This document shows positions 46,412-55,973 of a DNA stretch of 64,000 nucleotides, piece by piece. Source of the DNA: Cyanobacteriota bacterium (GTDB lineage: Bacteria; Cyanobacteriota; Cyanobacteriia; CACIAM-69d); assembly GCA_022402445.1 (NCBI GenBank), contig JAKRSF010000001.1, forward strand, positions 1 through 64,000. Reading direction: 5' to 3'. The first letter of the stretch is position 1. Every line of letters begins with the position of its first letter. The notes beneath the pieces were generated by a model. That model saw only the letters and a program-made list of their open reading frames with translations, was not told the origin of the DNA and searched no databases. The translations under genes and the position numbers were made by a program.

Positions 46412-49400
46412 TCAAATCCGCTCCAGGGGCGCGATCGCCTCCGGCACCTCATCCACCTTGTCAAAGGTAAACGCCCCCGCCGCCGGATCCGCCAACAGCC
46501 AGCGGCCAAAGCGCCCATAGAGGGCCGGCACCACAATCAACGTCAGGGCCGTGGACGAGATCAAGCCCCCCAGCACCACGATCGCCAGGGGCCGCAGAAT
46601 TTCCTCCCCCGCCCCATTGCCCACCACCAGGGGCACCATGCCCAGGGCCGACGTGAGGGCGGTCATGAGGATGGGCACCAGCCGTTCCTGGGATCCCTGG
46701 CGGATGGCCTCCTGGATGCTGTAGCCCTCATGGTGCTTGCGGGTGTAGTTATCCACCAGCAGCAGGCCATTGCGCACGGCGACGCCAAAGAGGGTAATGA
46801 ACCCCACCAGGGAGGCGACGGACAAAACGCCACCACTGATGGCCACGGACACAATGCCCCCCGCGATCGCCAGGGGGAGATTGGCCATGATCGCCAGGGC
46901 ACCGGGGAGCGATCGCACGGCCATCACCATCATGGCGGTGACGATCACAACGGCCAGGGTGCCGAAGATCAGCAGCGTTTGCCGCGCCCGCTCCTCGGAC
47001 TCGAACTGGCCACCGTAGGCGATGAAGTAGCCCTCCGGTAGGGTGACCTGGGCCGCGATCGCCGCCTGAATATCCGTCACCACGGACCCCAGATCGCGAT
47101 CGCCCGCATTCGCCGCCACCACCACCAACCGGGCCACATTTTCCCGCCCGATCGTATTTGGCCCCGTCGCGGGCGTAATTTGGGCCACCTGGGCCAGGGG
47201 AATTTTTGCGCCGCTGGGGGTATCAATGGGCAACTGCCCCAGGCGATCGAGGGGCATCCGCGCCTCCGGCGTCAGCCACACCAGCACATCCACGAGCTGC
47301 TGCTGTTCGAGCACCTGGGACACTACCCGCCCATTGAGGGCCGTTTCCACCGTTTCCGCCAGGGCATCCATGGACAGGCCATAGCGTCCGGCGGCGGCGC
47401 GCTCGAACTGGATTTGCACCTGGGGGATGGGCACCTGGGGTTCGAGCTGCAAATCTTCGACCCCGTCAACCGTGGCCATGGCCGCCTGCACCTGCTGGCC
47501 CAGCCGCCGCAGTTCCGCCAGATCTGGCCCAAAGATTTTCACCGCGATCGCGCTGCGCACCCCCGACAGCACCTCATCCATCCGGTGGGTAATAAACCCG
47601 CCAATATTCGGCGCAACCCCCGGCAGACGGCGAAATTCCTCCCGCAGGGCCGCGATCGCCCCGTCGCGATCGCCCAGGCCCACCTCACTCAGTTCCATAT
47701 CCAAATGGGCAATATTCGGCCCCGCCGCATCCGCATCCCCCTCCGCCCGCCCCGATCGCAGTTGGATCGACGTGAAGCGCGGATCATCCGCCATCGCCGC
47801 CGCGATCGCCGCCCCCGCCCGGTTCGTCATCTCCAGGGCCACCCCCGGATACAGCACCACGGAATTCACCAAAGACCGCTCCTGGAACGGCGGCAAAAAT
47901 TCCCGCCCCAGACCGGGCACGATCGCCAGCGCCGCGATCACCGTCGCGATCGCCGCCAGCAGCACCCCCCGCGATCGCGCGATCGCCAACGCCAGCACCG
48001 GTTGATAAAGCCGCTCCAAGGCCCGCACCAGCCCCGTCCCCTCCGGCGGCAGCGTCTGCCGCGCCAGCAAAATCGCACACAGGGCCGGAGAAAGGGTCAT
48101 CGCCACCCCCGTCGAAGCAAAAATCGACACCAGATAGGCCAGCCCCATCGGCGCAAAAATCCGCCCCTCCACCCCCGTCAAACTAAAAATCGGCGCAAAC
48201 ACCACCCCAATAATCACCGTCGAAAAAATGACACTGGTGCGCACCTCCACCGACGTGTCATAGACCACCTGGAACGGATGCAGCGGAAACCCCCGCTCCT
48301 GGTTCTCCCGCAGGCCCCGGTAGGCATTCTCCATATCCACGATCGCATCATCCACCACCGACCCAATCGCCACCGCCAGCCCCCCCAGGGTCATCGTATC
48401 CACCGTCAACCCCAGCAACCGCAAAATCGCCACCCCAATCAACAGGGACAGGGGAATCGCACTCAACGTAATCAGCGCCGTCCGCCAATTCAGCAGAAAC
48501 AGCATCATCACGATCGCCACCACGATCGCCCCATCCCGCAGGGCCGATCGCACATTGCCCACCGCCGCCTCAATGAAATCCGCCTGCCGAAACGTCACCC
48601 CCACCGTCACATCCGTCGGCAACGAGTCCTCCACCTGGGCGATCGCCCCCTCAATCGCCCGCGTCACCGTCGGCGTATCAATCCCCGGCTGCTTATTGAC
48701 CATCACCACCACCGCCGGTCGGCCATTCCAAAAGGCATCCCCCCGCTTCAGGGCTGGCCCCACCTGCACCGTCGCCACATCCCCCAGCAGAATCGGCTGC
48801 CCATCCCGGGCCGTCACCACCGCCCCCGCCAAATCCCCCAACTCCTCCACCCGACCGATCGCCCGCAGCAGGGTTTCCCGCTCCCCATCAATCGCCAGCC
48901 CCCCCGGCGCATTCCGATTCGCCCCCTGGGCCGCCGCCGTCACCTCCTCCAAGGACACCTGGGCCGCCGCCAGCCACTGGGGATCCACCAACACCTGATA
49001 TTGCCGCTCCTCGCCCCCATAAATGACCACCTGCGCCACGCCGGGAACCGCCAACAGCCGGGGCGTAATGTCGCGATCAATCCGCTGGCGCAGATCCATC
49101 ATCGAGGTGGTGTCCGCCACGAAGGCATAGTTAATCACATTGCCCAGGGGTGAAATGACCGGTGAGATCTGAGGCGTCTCCACCCCCGCCGGTAATAAAT
49201 TAGTGACCAGTTGCAGCCGTTCCGTGACCAGTTGCCGCGCCCGGTAGAGATCCGTGCCCCACTCGAAGGTGACCTTAACGACGGAGATGCCCGTGGCGGA
49301 GGACGATCGCACCACCTGGACGCCGGGGGTGCCGTTGACGGCCCGCTCCAGGGGCAAGGTGATCAGGGTTTCCACCTCCTCGGGGGCAAAGCCGGGGGCT

Positions 49401-49555
49401 TCCGTCTGCACCTCCACCTGGGGCGGGGCGAAGTCAGGGAAGACATCGAGGGGCATTTGGCTGAGGTTGTAGGTGCCCAGCAGGGCGATCGCGATCGCGC
49501 CGAGCACCACCAGCCACCGCTGAACGATGGACCACTTGAGGATGGCGTTGAGCAT
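46412..49555 (-). CDS. Heavy-metal efflux RND pump (CzcA/CusA family)
   Basis: A 1047-residue inner-membrane proton-driven pump. It starts with the usual TM1 (IVQRWLVVLGAIAIALLGTYNL) and SQMPLDVFPDFAPPQVEVQTEAPG, and carries two large periplasmic loops and twelve membrane helices. TM4 reads VVDDAIVDMENAYRG; its acidic residues are the proton-relay site of heavy-metal RND proteins. The length is normal (about 1040). Metal specificity (Ni/Co, Cu/Ag or Zn/Cd) cannot be set by eye; the RppAB/NrsRS-like regulator suggests nickel or a related divalent metal, but copper is also possible. It sits 41 bases downstream of the adaptor gene. No outer-membrane factor gene is in the cluster. Confidence 0.93.
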   Translation of the reverse strand: MLNAILKWSIVQRWLVVLGAIAIALLGTYNLSQMPLDVFPDFAPPQVEVQTEAPGFAPEEVETLITLPLERAVNGTPGVQVVRSSSATGISVVKVTFEWGTDLYRARQLVTERLQLVTNLLPAGVETPQISPVISPLGNVINYAFVADTTSMMDLRQRIDRDITPRLLAVPGVAQVVIYGGEERQYQVLVDPQWLAAAQVSLEEVTAAAQGANRNAPGGLAIDGERETLLRAIGRVEELGDLAGAVVTARDGQPILLGDVATVQVGPALKRGDAFWNGRPAVVVMVNKQPGIDTPTVTRAIEGAIAQVEDSLPTDVTVGVTFRQADFIEAAVGNVRSALRDGAIVVAIVMMLFLLNWRTALITLSAIPLSLLIGVAILRLLGLTVDTMTLGGLAVAIGSVVDDAIVDMENAYRGLRENQERGFPLHPFQVVYDTSVEVRTSVIFSTVIIGVVFAPIFSLTGVEGRIFAPMGLAYLVSIFASTGVAMTLSPALCAILLARQTLPPEGTGLVRALERLYQPVLALAIARSRGVLLAAIATVIAALAIVPGLGREFLPPFQERSLVNSVVLYPGVALEMTNRAGAAIAAAMADDPRFTSIQLRSGRAEGDADAAGPNIAHLDMELSEVGLGDRDGAIAALREEFRRLPGVAPNIGGFITHRMDEVLSGVRSAIAVKIFGPDLAELRRLGQQVQAAMATVDGVEDLQLEPQVPIPQVQIQFERAAAGRYGLSMDALAETVETALNGRVVSQVLEQQQLVDVLVWLTPEARMPLDRLGQLPIDTPSGAKIPLAQVAQITPATGPNTIGRENVARLVVVAANAGDRDLGSVVTDIQAAIAAQVTLPEGYFIAYGGQFESEERARQTLLIFGTLAVVIVTAMMVMAVRSLPGALAIMANLPLAIAGGIVSVAISGGVLSVASLVGFITLFGVAVRNGLLLVDNYTRKHHEGYSIQEAIRQGSQERLVPILMTALTSALGMVPLVVGNGAGEEILRPLAIVVLGGLISSTALTLIVVPALYGRFGRWLLADPAAGAFTFDKVDEVPEAIAPLERI

Positions 49556-49596
49556 AGGAGAGTCAGGGGCCTTGGGGACAGGTGTTGTAGGTCAGG

Positions 49597-51243
49597 TCAA
49601 TCCTGCCGATCGCCCTGCCGGGAGAGGGCCACGGGATCGGGTCGGGGGTCGGCGATGGGATCGGGGGCGAAGGCCGGTGGGGACGGCTCCCAGGGGATGG
49701 GACGGCTGCCCCGTTTGGCGAGGCCATAGCCCAAACCGAAGGCCACGGCGATCGCGATCGCGGCTGGCCCCTTGAGGCCCCCCGGCAACCGGCGTAGGGG
49801 AGCAATGGCCCGCCGTAGAAGTGAGGGGTCTTCGGGATGGTCGTGGCCGTGGGCATCTTCGGCTGGATCGGCACTGCCCCCCCGCAGGGATTGGCCGTAG
49901 AGCAACGATGACCCCTGGACGACGATGCGATCGCCCTCGAACAGGCCGCGCCGCACCTCCACCCAGCCGCCAAAGACCGCCCCCCGCTCGATGGGCACCG
50001 CCTGGTATTGGGTTTTGCCCTGGGCGGTGCCGTTTTCCACAAAGATGAGGGCCTGCCCATCCGCCGTGACGATCGCCCCCTCCGGCACCGCGAGGATTGG
50101 CCGTTGCCCCTGGCCGGTCTGGAGTTCGACGGTGGCGAACATGCCCGGCTTGAGAACTCCGTCCCCGTTGGTGATCGTCGCCTGGACCGGCACGGTTCGC
50201 TGGCTGGCGTTGACCGCTGCTCCCACCCGCGTGACAGTGCCGGTCCGGGAACCCTGGCCGAGGGAAGCCGCCGTGACCCGCACCGCCTGACCGGGCCGCA
50301 CGCTGCCGATGGCCCCCTCCGGTAGGTTGGCCGTCACGGCGACCCGCGCCCCGTTGGTGATGGTGAGGATGACTTTGGTGGCCACTTCGACGGTTTCGCC
50401 CGGACTGGCGCTGACCGTGGCGACCACCCCCGCGATCGGGGCGCGCAGGGAGACCCGGCCCTGGCGATCGCCCCCCGTTGCCAGTTGGGCGAGGCGGGTG
50501 CGGTAGGTGCGATCGCTCAACTGCAACCGTTCCTGGGCCAGGGTGAGATCCGCTTCGGCCCGCTCGACCGCCGATTCCGCTTCGAGGACGGGCACCTGGG
50601 CCTGGGCGTGGGTCACCTCGGCGCGGGCTCTGGCGAGGGCATCTTCCGTTTCGAGGGCTTGGCGGCGGGGGAGGGCTCCGGCTTCCGTGAGGTCGCGATC
50701 GCGGTCAAACCGTTCTTGGGCGGTGGCGAGTTCCCCCTGGGCACGGCTGAGGTCCGCCGCCGCGATCGTGCGGAGCCGCGCCACCTGTTTCCGGGCCAAA
50801 TCTAGGGCCACCTGGGCCTGCCGCACCTGGTCCTGGGCCTCCGCCCGGCGATCGAGGGCCTCCGTTTGCAGTTCGTTGATCTCATGGCTGAGGAGCATCG
50901 CCACCGGTTGCCCCTGGACCACGCGATCGCCGGGAGTCACCAAAATCGCCAAAATCCGCCCATCCACCGGAGCCGTGACCGTTGCTTCCTGCCCCGGCAG
51001 CGGTTCCACCTGGCCATTGAGCACCAGACCCTGGGGCCGCGATCGCCGCACCACCGGCTCCGTCACAATGCCCAGCCGCGCCGCCACCTCCGGCTCCACC
51101 GCGATCGCCTTTGGCCCCGTCGCCACCGGTCGATCGGAAAACTCATCCCCATGGCCCGCATGGCCGCGCACTCCCTGGGGCAGGGCCAGCAGCATCGCCG
51201 CGATCGCCACCGCCCCCACCCTCCGTCGCCAACCGTTTCCCAT
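49597..51243 (-). CDS. Periplasmic adaptor (membrane fusion protein) of the heavy-metal RND system
   Basis: A 548-residue HlyD/CzcB-type adaptor. The N-terminal signal (VGAVAIAAMLLALPQGVRG) is followed by a short HAGHGDEF metal-binding-like segment, a barrel-sandwich half (EATVTAPVDGRILAILVTPGDRVVQGQ), a long Ala/Arg/Glu-rich coiled-coil hairpin, the second lipoyl half (SLRAPIAGVVATVSASPGETVE) and beta-barrel domains. The C terminus adds a His/Asp segment (DAHGHDHPEDPS) and a hydrophobic stretch (AAIAIAVAFGLGYGLA), making it longer than usual. ATG at 51243 has GGAG just upstream. It is the first gene of the pump operon, with the direct-repeat operator 44-60 bases upstream. Confidence 0.9.
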   Translation of the reverse strand: MGNGWRRRVGAVAIAAMLLALPQGVRGHAGHGDEFSDRPVATGPKAIAVEPEVAARLGIVTEPVVRRSRPQGLVLNGQVEPLPGQEATVTAPVDGRILAILVTPGDRVVQGQPVAMLLSHEINELQTEALDRRAEAQDQVRQAQVALDLARKQVARLRTIAAADLSRAQGELATAQERFDRDRDLTEAGALPRRQALETEDALARARAEVTHAQAQVPVLEAESAVERAEADLTLAQERLQLSDRTYRTRLAQLATGGDRQGRVSLRAPIAGVVATVSASPGETVEVATKVILTITNGARVAVTANLPEGAIGSVRPGQAVRVTAASLGQGSRTGTVTRVGAAVNASQRTVPVQATITNGDGVLKPGMFATVELQTGQGQRPILAVPEGAIVTADGQALIFVENGTAQGKTQYQAVPIERGAVFGGWVEVRRGLFEGDRIVVQGSSLLYGQSLRGGSADPAEDAHGHDHPEDPSLLRRAIAPLRRLPGGLKGPAAIAIAVAFGLGYGLAKRGSRPIPWEPSPPAFAPDPIADPRPDPVALSRQGDRQD

Positions 51244-51286
51244 GGCTCCATTCCTCCGCAGGCTGCCCCCACCCTGCCAACGGAAA

Positions 51287-51303
51287 ATGAAATGGGTATG
51301 AAA
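51287..51303 (-). promoter_or_regulatory. Direct-repeat operator ATGAAA-N5-ATGAAA upstream of the RND adaptor gene
   Basis: Same two hexamers with the same 11-bp period as at 46388, here 44-60 bases before the adaptor start codon and just after the urtE stop. The recurrence at the two transcription units of one cluster argues for a common OmpR-type regulator. Confidence 0.6.
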
Positions 51304-51320
51304 TGGCCCTCCGGAAGCCC

Positions 51321-52022
51321 CTAAACCGCCAAAAATTCCTGGATCGTGGCGTTGCTCAACTCCGCCGTCGGCCCCGAAGCGACGATCGTTCCCCGCTGCA
51401 TGGCGTAGTAATGATCTGCCTGCCGCACAAAATGGAGATGCTGCTCCACCAGCAAAACCGAAATGCCCGTCGCCTGGACAATCTGGCGCACCGCCTCCTC
51501 GATTTGCAACACAATCGACGGTTGAATCCCCTCCGTCGGTTCATCCAAAACCAGCAGTTTGGGCCGTCCCATGAGCGCCCGGGCGATCGCGAGCTGCTGC
51601 TGCTGGCCCCCAGACAAATCCCCCCCCATGCGGCCGAGCATCGTCTTCAGCACCGGAAACAGGTCATAGATTTCATCGGGCACCGTCTCCTGGCCGCGCC
51701 GTCCCCCGGGCCGCGCCTCACAGCCCAGGAGCAAATTTTCCTCCACCGTCAGCCGGGGAATCACCTCACGGCCCTGGGGCACATAACCAATCCCCAACCG
51801 TGCCCGCTGGTGGGGCGGCAACGCACCAATGGGGCGATCGCCGAACGCCACCGTCCCACTGCGGCCCGCCAACAGCCCCACAATCGTCTTCAGGAGCGTC
51901 GTTTTCCCCACCCCATTGCGCCCAATCAAACAAACCATTTGCCCCTCGGGCACCGTCATATCAACATTCCGCAAAATATGGCTTTCGCCGTAATAGACAT
52001 TGAGCCCAGAAATACGCAGCAT
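51321..52022 (-). CDS. urtE: Urea ABC transporter, ATP-binding subunit UrtE
   Basis: A 233-residue ATPase of the high-affinity urea importer. It has Walker A GRNGVGKTT, the Q-loop region YVPQGREVIPRLTVEENL, signature LSGGQQQQLAIARAL, Walker B LLVLDEPTEGIQPS and the switch His in LLVEQHLHF. The PTEGIQPS wording is typical of UrtE. It is the last gene of the urtABCDE order, 150 bases after urtD, on the inner face of the cytoplasmic membrane with UrtBC. Confidence 0.95.
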   Translation of the reverse strand: MLRISGLNVYYGESHILRNVDMTVPEGQMVCLIGRNGVGKTTLLKTIVGLLAGRSGTVAFGDRPIGALPPHQRARLGIGYVPQGREVIPRLTVEENLLLGCEARPGGRRGQETVPDEIYDLFPVLKTMLGRMGGDLSGGQQQQLAIARALMGRPKLLVLDEPTEGIQPSIVLQIEEAVRQIVQATGISVLLVEQHLHFVRQADHYYAMQRGTIVASGPTAELSNATIQEFLAV

Positions 52023-52172
52023 GGTGAATCAATTGGTTGAAAAGGTGGGCAACGGATTGTGACTGAAACGATTGAATTAAAATGATGGGTTGCGCCCATG
52101 CAACAAGGGGCCTAAATCCCTAATTCCGACCGCTTCAGAAATCCCTTTAAAAAAAACTTCACTGGGGCAAAA

Positions 52173-53369
52173 CTACTTCATCAATCGCGCATCCACCTCC
52201 CCCTCAATGCGCTGCACCACCTCCGGCGGCAGGCCCAGCAGCTCAATCAACTGGCCATAGGTATAGGCTTCCCGCTCATTGATCGACGCATCGCGATCGC
52301 GCGGATCACTCGCCCGCACCACCTCATAGCTCAGGGCCAGCACCTGTTCTCGCAAATCGCGATCGCCCAGGGCCGCGATCGCCGACTCAAGGGACACATG
52401 CGTCATCAAATAATCCCGCAGCTCCCCCTTCAACTCATCCTTCTGCAACGAATCCGTCGCAAACAGACCACTCAGCCGCTCCAGGGCGATCGCCTCCTCC
52501 GCCGGAGCCAGGGAACCATCACACCAGGCCACCGCCGCCACCACCCGCAGCACCCGCATCTGCTCCTCCGTAATCGACGGCGCATTGCCCAGATACACCT
52601 CAATCACCCGAGGATCACTCTGCACATCATCCATCGACCCCTCGAACAGCACCGACCCCTGGTGCAGCACCGTCACCTGGCGCGCGATCTGTCTCACAAA
52701 TTCCATGTCATGCTCAATCACCACAAGCGCATGACTATCCGCCAACGACTGAAGCAACTCACCTAAAGCATAGGTTTCCTCATCCGTCAGCCCCGCCGCC
52801 GGTTCATCCACCAGCAGCAAATCCGGCGACTGGGCCACCAACATGCCAATTTCTAACCGCTGCTTTTCCCCATGGGACAGGAGCGCCGCCGGTAATTCCG
52901 CACGACTGGTCAGACCCACCGTTTCCAGCAGCGCCGGGACCGTCCGCCGTTCCGCCGGAGTTCGGGGCGAAAAGAGACTACTGAACACCCCTTTATGGGG
53001 AAAACAGGACAGCTCTAAATTCTCCCGCACCGTCAAATTGAGATAAACCCGAGGGGTTTGGAACTTGCGGCCAATCCCCATGCGCGAAATTTTATGCTCC
53101 GGCAAACCGCGCAAATTACGCCCCTTAAACCGCACCGTTCCCTGGGTCGGCTGCACCTTACCCGTAATCGTATCGAGGAACGTGGTCTTACCGGCCCCGT
53201 TGGGACCAATAATGACCCGCAACTCCCCCGGAGCAAGGCTAAAATTCAGATTATTTAGGGCCAAAAACCCATCAAAACTAACCGTCACCTGATCAATTTC
53301 TAGGATCTTTTCAGACGGCGCGATCGCCCCTGAAGAATCAGCAACGGAGGACGCGGAAGCAGGAATCAT
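52173..53369 (-). CDS. urtD: Urea ABC transporter ATP-binding subunit UrtD fused to a TerB-like domain
   Basis: A 398-residue protein. Residues 20-255 are UrtD: Walker A GPNGAGKTT, ELSCFPHKGVF region, signature LSHGEKQRLEIG, Walker B LLLVDEPAAGLTDEE and VVIEHDMEF. The ATPase should end near residue 258 (EVYLGN). Instead, about 135 more residues follow, beginning EEQMRVLRVVAAVAWCDGSLAPAEE, an all-helical TerB-like (tellurite-resistance/DjlA N-terminal type) acidic helical bundle with DGSLAP and DRDASINERE motifs that resemble its metal-binding loops. UrtD alone is normally about 250 residues. There is no frameshift or stop between the parts. The role of the appended domain is unknown; regulation of urea import, perhaps by a divalent cation, is a guess. 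Confidence 0.9.
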   Translation of the reverse strand: MIPASASSVADSSGAIAPSEKILEIDQVTVSFDGFLALNNLNFSLAPGELRVIIGPNGAGKTTFLDTITGKVQPTQGTVRFKGRNLRGLPEHKISRMGIGRKFQTPRVYLNLTVRENLELSCFPHKGVFSSLFSPRTPAERRTVPALLETVGLTSRAELPAALLSHGEKQRLEIGMLVAQSPDLLLVDEPAAGLTDEETYALGELLQSLADSHALVVIEHDMEFVRQIARQVTVLHQGSVLFEGSMDDVQSDPRVIEVYLGNAPSITEEQMRVLRVVAAVAWCDGSLAPAEEAIALERLSGLFATDSLQKDELKGELRDYLMTHVSLESAIAALGDRDLREQVLALSYEVVRASDPRDRDASINEREAYTYGQLIELLGLPPEVVQRIEGEVDARLMK

Positions 53370-53456
53370 GGGCGATCACCTCAGGACATCAAACCAATCA
53401 AAGAACCATGGAAAAATGAGTCAATTTAAAGACGCCCCCATCGGCCAACGCCGTCC

Positions 53457-54626
53457 CTAGGCTTCATCCTCTCTCTCCAGCGCCTCCCGCTCCGCCACAA
53501 TATCCGGATCCTGGGCAATTTTTGGATAGGTCATCAATGGAATTGGCCCCTGGCCCCGGAGTCGCCGCAGGAGCATCATCCCCTCCGTCTTGAGCGTTCC
53601 CACCAGACCCGCCGGTAGGGCCATCACCACCCCCAAAAATAGGGCTCCCTGGAAGAACAGCCACACCTCCGGCAACTGTTCACTCAAGAGGCTCTTGGCA
53701 TAATTGACCAGCAGCGCCCCAATGATCGCCCCCAGGAGCGTCCCGCGTCCCCCCACCGCCACCCAAATCACCATTTCAATGGAAAAGGCAATGTCCATAC
53801 TCTTGGGGGAAACAATGCCCGATTGAATGGTGAATAGGGCACCGGCCACCCCCGCTAGGGCCGCAGAAACGGCGAATACTAACACCTTAAAGCCCGTCGG
53901 ATCATAGCCCGTGAACCGCAGACGTGCCTCATCATCCCGAATGGCAATGAGCAGCCGCCCGAAGCGTCCCGCCACCAGCAAACGGCACAGGCCATAGGCC
54001 ACAATCAGCAGCACCACCGTCACCCCATAGGCCACCCGCTGCGGTCCCGCTTGGGTCACCTGCGCCCCGAGGAATTCCCCAAAATTCGTTAGGCCATTGG
54101 TGCCGTTAATCAGCTTTTGTTGCCCATTGAAAAAATTGAAAAAGACAATCGTGGCCGCCTGGGTGAGGATGGAAAAGTAGACGCCACGAATGCGATTACG
54201 GAAAACCAGATAGCCTAGGATGCCCCCCGCGATCGCGGGAATGGCCATGATGGCAATGAACGTAAACGGCAGTGAAAAGAACGGTTGCCAGAACCAGGGC
54301 AACTCCGTCACCCCATAGAGGCCCATAAATTCCGGCAATTTGACCGCCGCATCCGGCGGAATTTGAATGAGCTTGAGGTGCATCCCTAGGGCATAGCCCC
54401 CCAGGGTAAAAAACACCCCATGGCCCAAACTCAATAGGCCCGTATAGCCCCAGATCAAATCAATCCCCAACGCCACGATCGCTAGGGCCAGAAACCGCCC
54501 CATCAAATTCAGGCGAAAATCCGTCAGGATCAACGGAGCCACCAGCATGAGGATCAACAGTGCGATCGCGAGGCCCGTTTCTAGATCAAACGAAAAAAGT
54601 CCCTTTTTTTGCTTAGCCACGGCCAT
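53457..54626 (-). CDS. urtC: Urea ABC transporter permease UrtC
   Basis: A 389-residue LivM-type permease with around ten hydrophobic segments (for example LAIALLILMLVAPLIL, FLALAIVALGIDLIWGYTGLLSLGHG). The loop ARLRFTGYDPTGFKVLVF and GGRGTLLGAIIGA are the expected family segments, the latter contacting the ATPases. It forms the import channel with UrtB. Spacing is 66 bases from urtB and about 90 from urtD. Confidence 0.94.
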   Translation of the reverse strand: MAVAKQKKGLFSFDLETGLAIALLILMLVAPLILTDFRLNLMGRFLALAIVALGIDLIWGYTGLLSLGHGVFFTLGGYALGMHLKLIQIPPDAAVKLPEFMGLYGVTELPWFWQPFFSLPFTFIAIMAIPAIAGGILGYLVFRNRIRGVYFSILTQAATIVFFNFFNGQQKLINGTNGLTNFGEFLGAQVTQAGPQRVAYGVTVVLLIVAYGLCRLLVAGRFGRLLIAIRDDEARLRFTGYDPTGFKVLVFAVSAALAGVAGALFTIQSGIVSPKSMDIAFSIEMVIWVAVGGRGTLLGAIIGALLVNYAKSLLSEQLPEVWLFFQGALFLGVVMALPAGLVGTLKTEGMMLLRRLRGQGPIPLMTYPKIAQDPDIVAEREALEREDEA

Positions 54627-54692
54627 CGTTCCAGTGCTCCCGCATCATCACACCACTTGCCAACCGAACCAACGCCCGTGCTGAACGGTTCT

Positions 54693-55844
54693 CTAGGCAT
54701 CCACCGAGCGTCCCTTCTGGGGAAATAGGCCCCCCGGACGCACCTGAAGAAATACAATAATGGCGGAAAACACCATCACCTTTGCCATGCTGCTCGTGGC
54801 AAAAAAGCTGAAGAATTCCTGCAACGGCGGCACCGACTGAAACAGCACCGCAAAGGTACCCGAACCAATCAAAAAGTTAGCCGTTCCAATCATCAGTGCC
54901 GCCACCACCGAACCGACCAACTTCCCGACCCCGCCGACCACCACCACCATGAACGTATCCACAATGTAATTTTGGCCCGTATTCGGCCCTACGGCCCCCA
55001 GCAAACTAATGCCGCAGCCCGCCAGCCCTGCTAAACCAGAACCGAGGGCAAAGGTCAGGGCATCCACCCGCTCCGTCGGAATGCCCAAACAGGAACTCAT
55101 GGCGCGATTTTGGGTGACCGCACGAATCCGCAGCCCCCAGGTGGATCGATTCAAAAACCAGTACAGACCCGCCATACAGGCGATCGTCAAGCCAATGATA
55201 AAAAGCCGGGTAAATGGCAACTGAAAATTGTCGATTGCCATGCCCCCCCGCAGCCATCCAGGGGCCGTCACCGCCACATTCTGTGCCCCGAACCAAGGCT
55301 TCGTCATCGTTAACTTGCCCACATTCGCCGCGATCGCCCCCGCCGCGATCGCCACCCCCGCCGACACCGGCAACAACGTCGCGATCGCCGGGACCCGAAT
55401 CCGTTGCCAGTTGGGCCGTTTAGACAACACCCACAGGCCCCCAAAACACAGCGCTGAAAACAGCACCAGCCCAATCGCCAGCACCCCATTCACACTGCGG
55501 ACCAACTGCTGCAACATCAAACTAATGCCCCAGGTGGCCAGCAGCGTTTCCAGGGGCCGCCCATAGAGATAGCGCACCACCCCCCGTTCAAGGCCCAACC
55601 CCACCAGAGCCGTCACCGCAAACGACGCCACCAGCGCCGCAAAAATGTAGAGCTCAAACACCCCATCACCGAACCCCTTAAAAAGGTTCTGCACCACAAA
55701 TGTCGTATAGGCCCCCAACATCATCAGTTCCCCGTGGGCCATATTAATGACCCCCATCAAACCGAAAACAATCGCGAGGCCCAACGCCGAAATCAGCAGC
55801 ACCGAACCAATGCTAAGGCCGCCGAGAATCGCATCAACAAACAT
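54693..55844 (-). CDS. urtB: Urea ABC transporter permease UrtB
   Basis: A 383-residue LivH-type permease. The N terminus ILGGLSIGSVLLISALGLAIVFGLMGVINMAHGELMMLGAY is classical for branched-chain amino acid/urea permeases (MAHGE). RAVTQNRAMSSCLGIPTERVDALTFALGSGLAGLAG and GGVGKLVGSVVAAL complete the family pattern. It lies 129 bases after urtA and is part of the operon. Confidence 0.95.
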   Translation of the reverse strand: MFVDAILGGLSIGSVLLISALGLAIVFGLMGVINMAHGELMMLGAYTTFVVQNLFKGFGDGVFELYIFAALVASFAVTALVGLGLERGVVRYLYGRPLETLLATWGISLMLQQLVRSVNGVLAIGLVLFSALCFGGLWVLSKRPNWQRIRVPAIATLLPVSAGVAIAAGAIAANVGKLTMTKPWFGAQNVAVTAPGWLRGGMAIDNFQLPFTRLFIIGLTIACMAGLYWFLNRSTWGLRIRAVTQNRAMSSCLGIPTERVDALTFALGSGLAGLAGCGISLLGAVGPNTGQNYIVDTFMVVVVGGVGKLVGSVVAALMIGTANFLIGSGTFAVLFQSVPPLQEFFSFFATSSMAKVMVFSAIIVFLQVRPGGLFPQKGRSVDA

Positions 55845-55973
55845 GAGAAAACATCCCGCCGAAGCTCATGGGAAAACCGCCGATGGTGGACCTCCAGGCC
55901 CCGCGATCGCCCACGGAGCCCCAGAACCCACCATCAGCCACCCGCGCGATCGCGCGCCACAGACTCAGGTCAC

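Noticed and set aside
47180-49153. 657-codon open frame antisense to the RND pump gene
   Set aside because: Translation is an Arg/His/Pro-rich string without any domain; typical shadow of a GC-rich gene.
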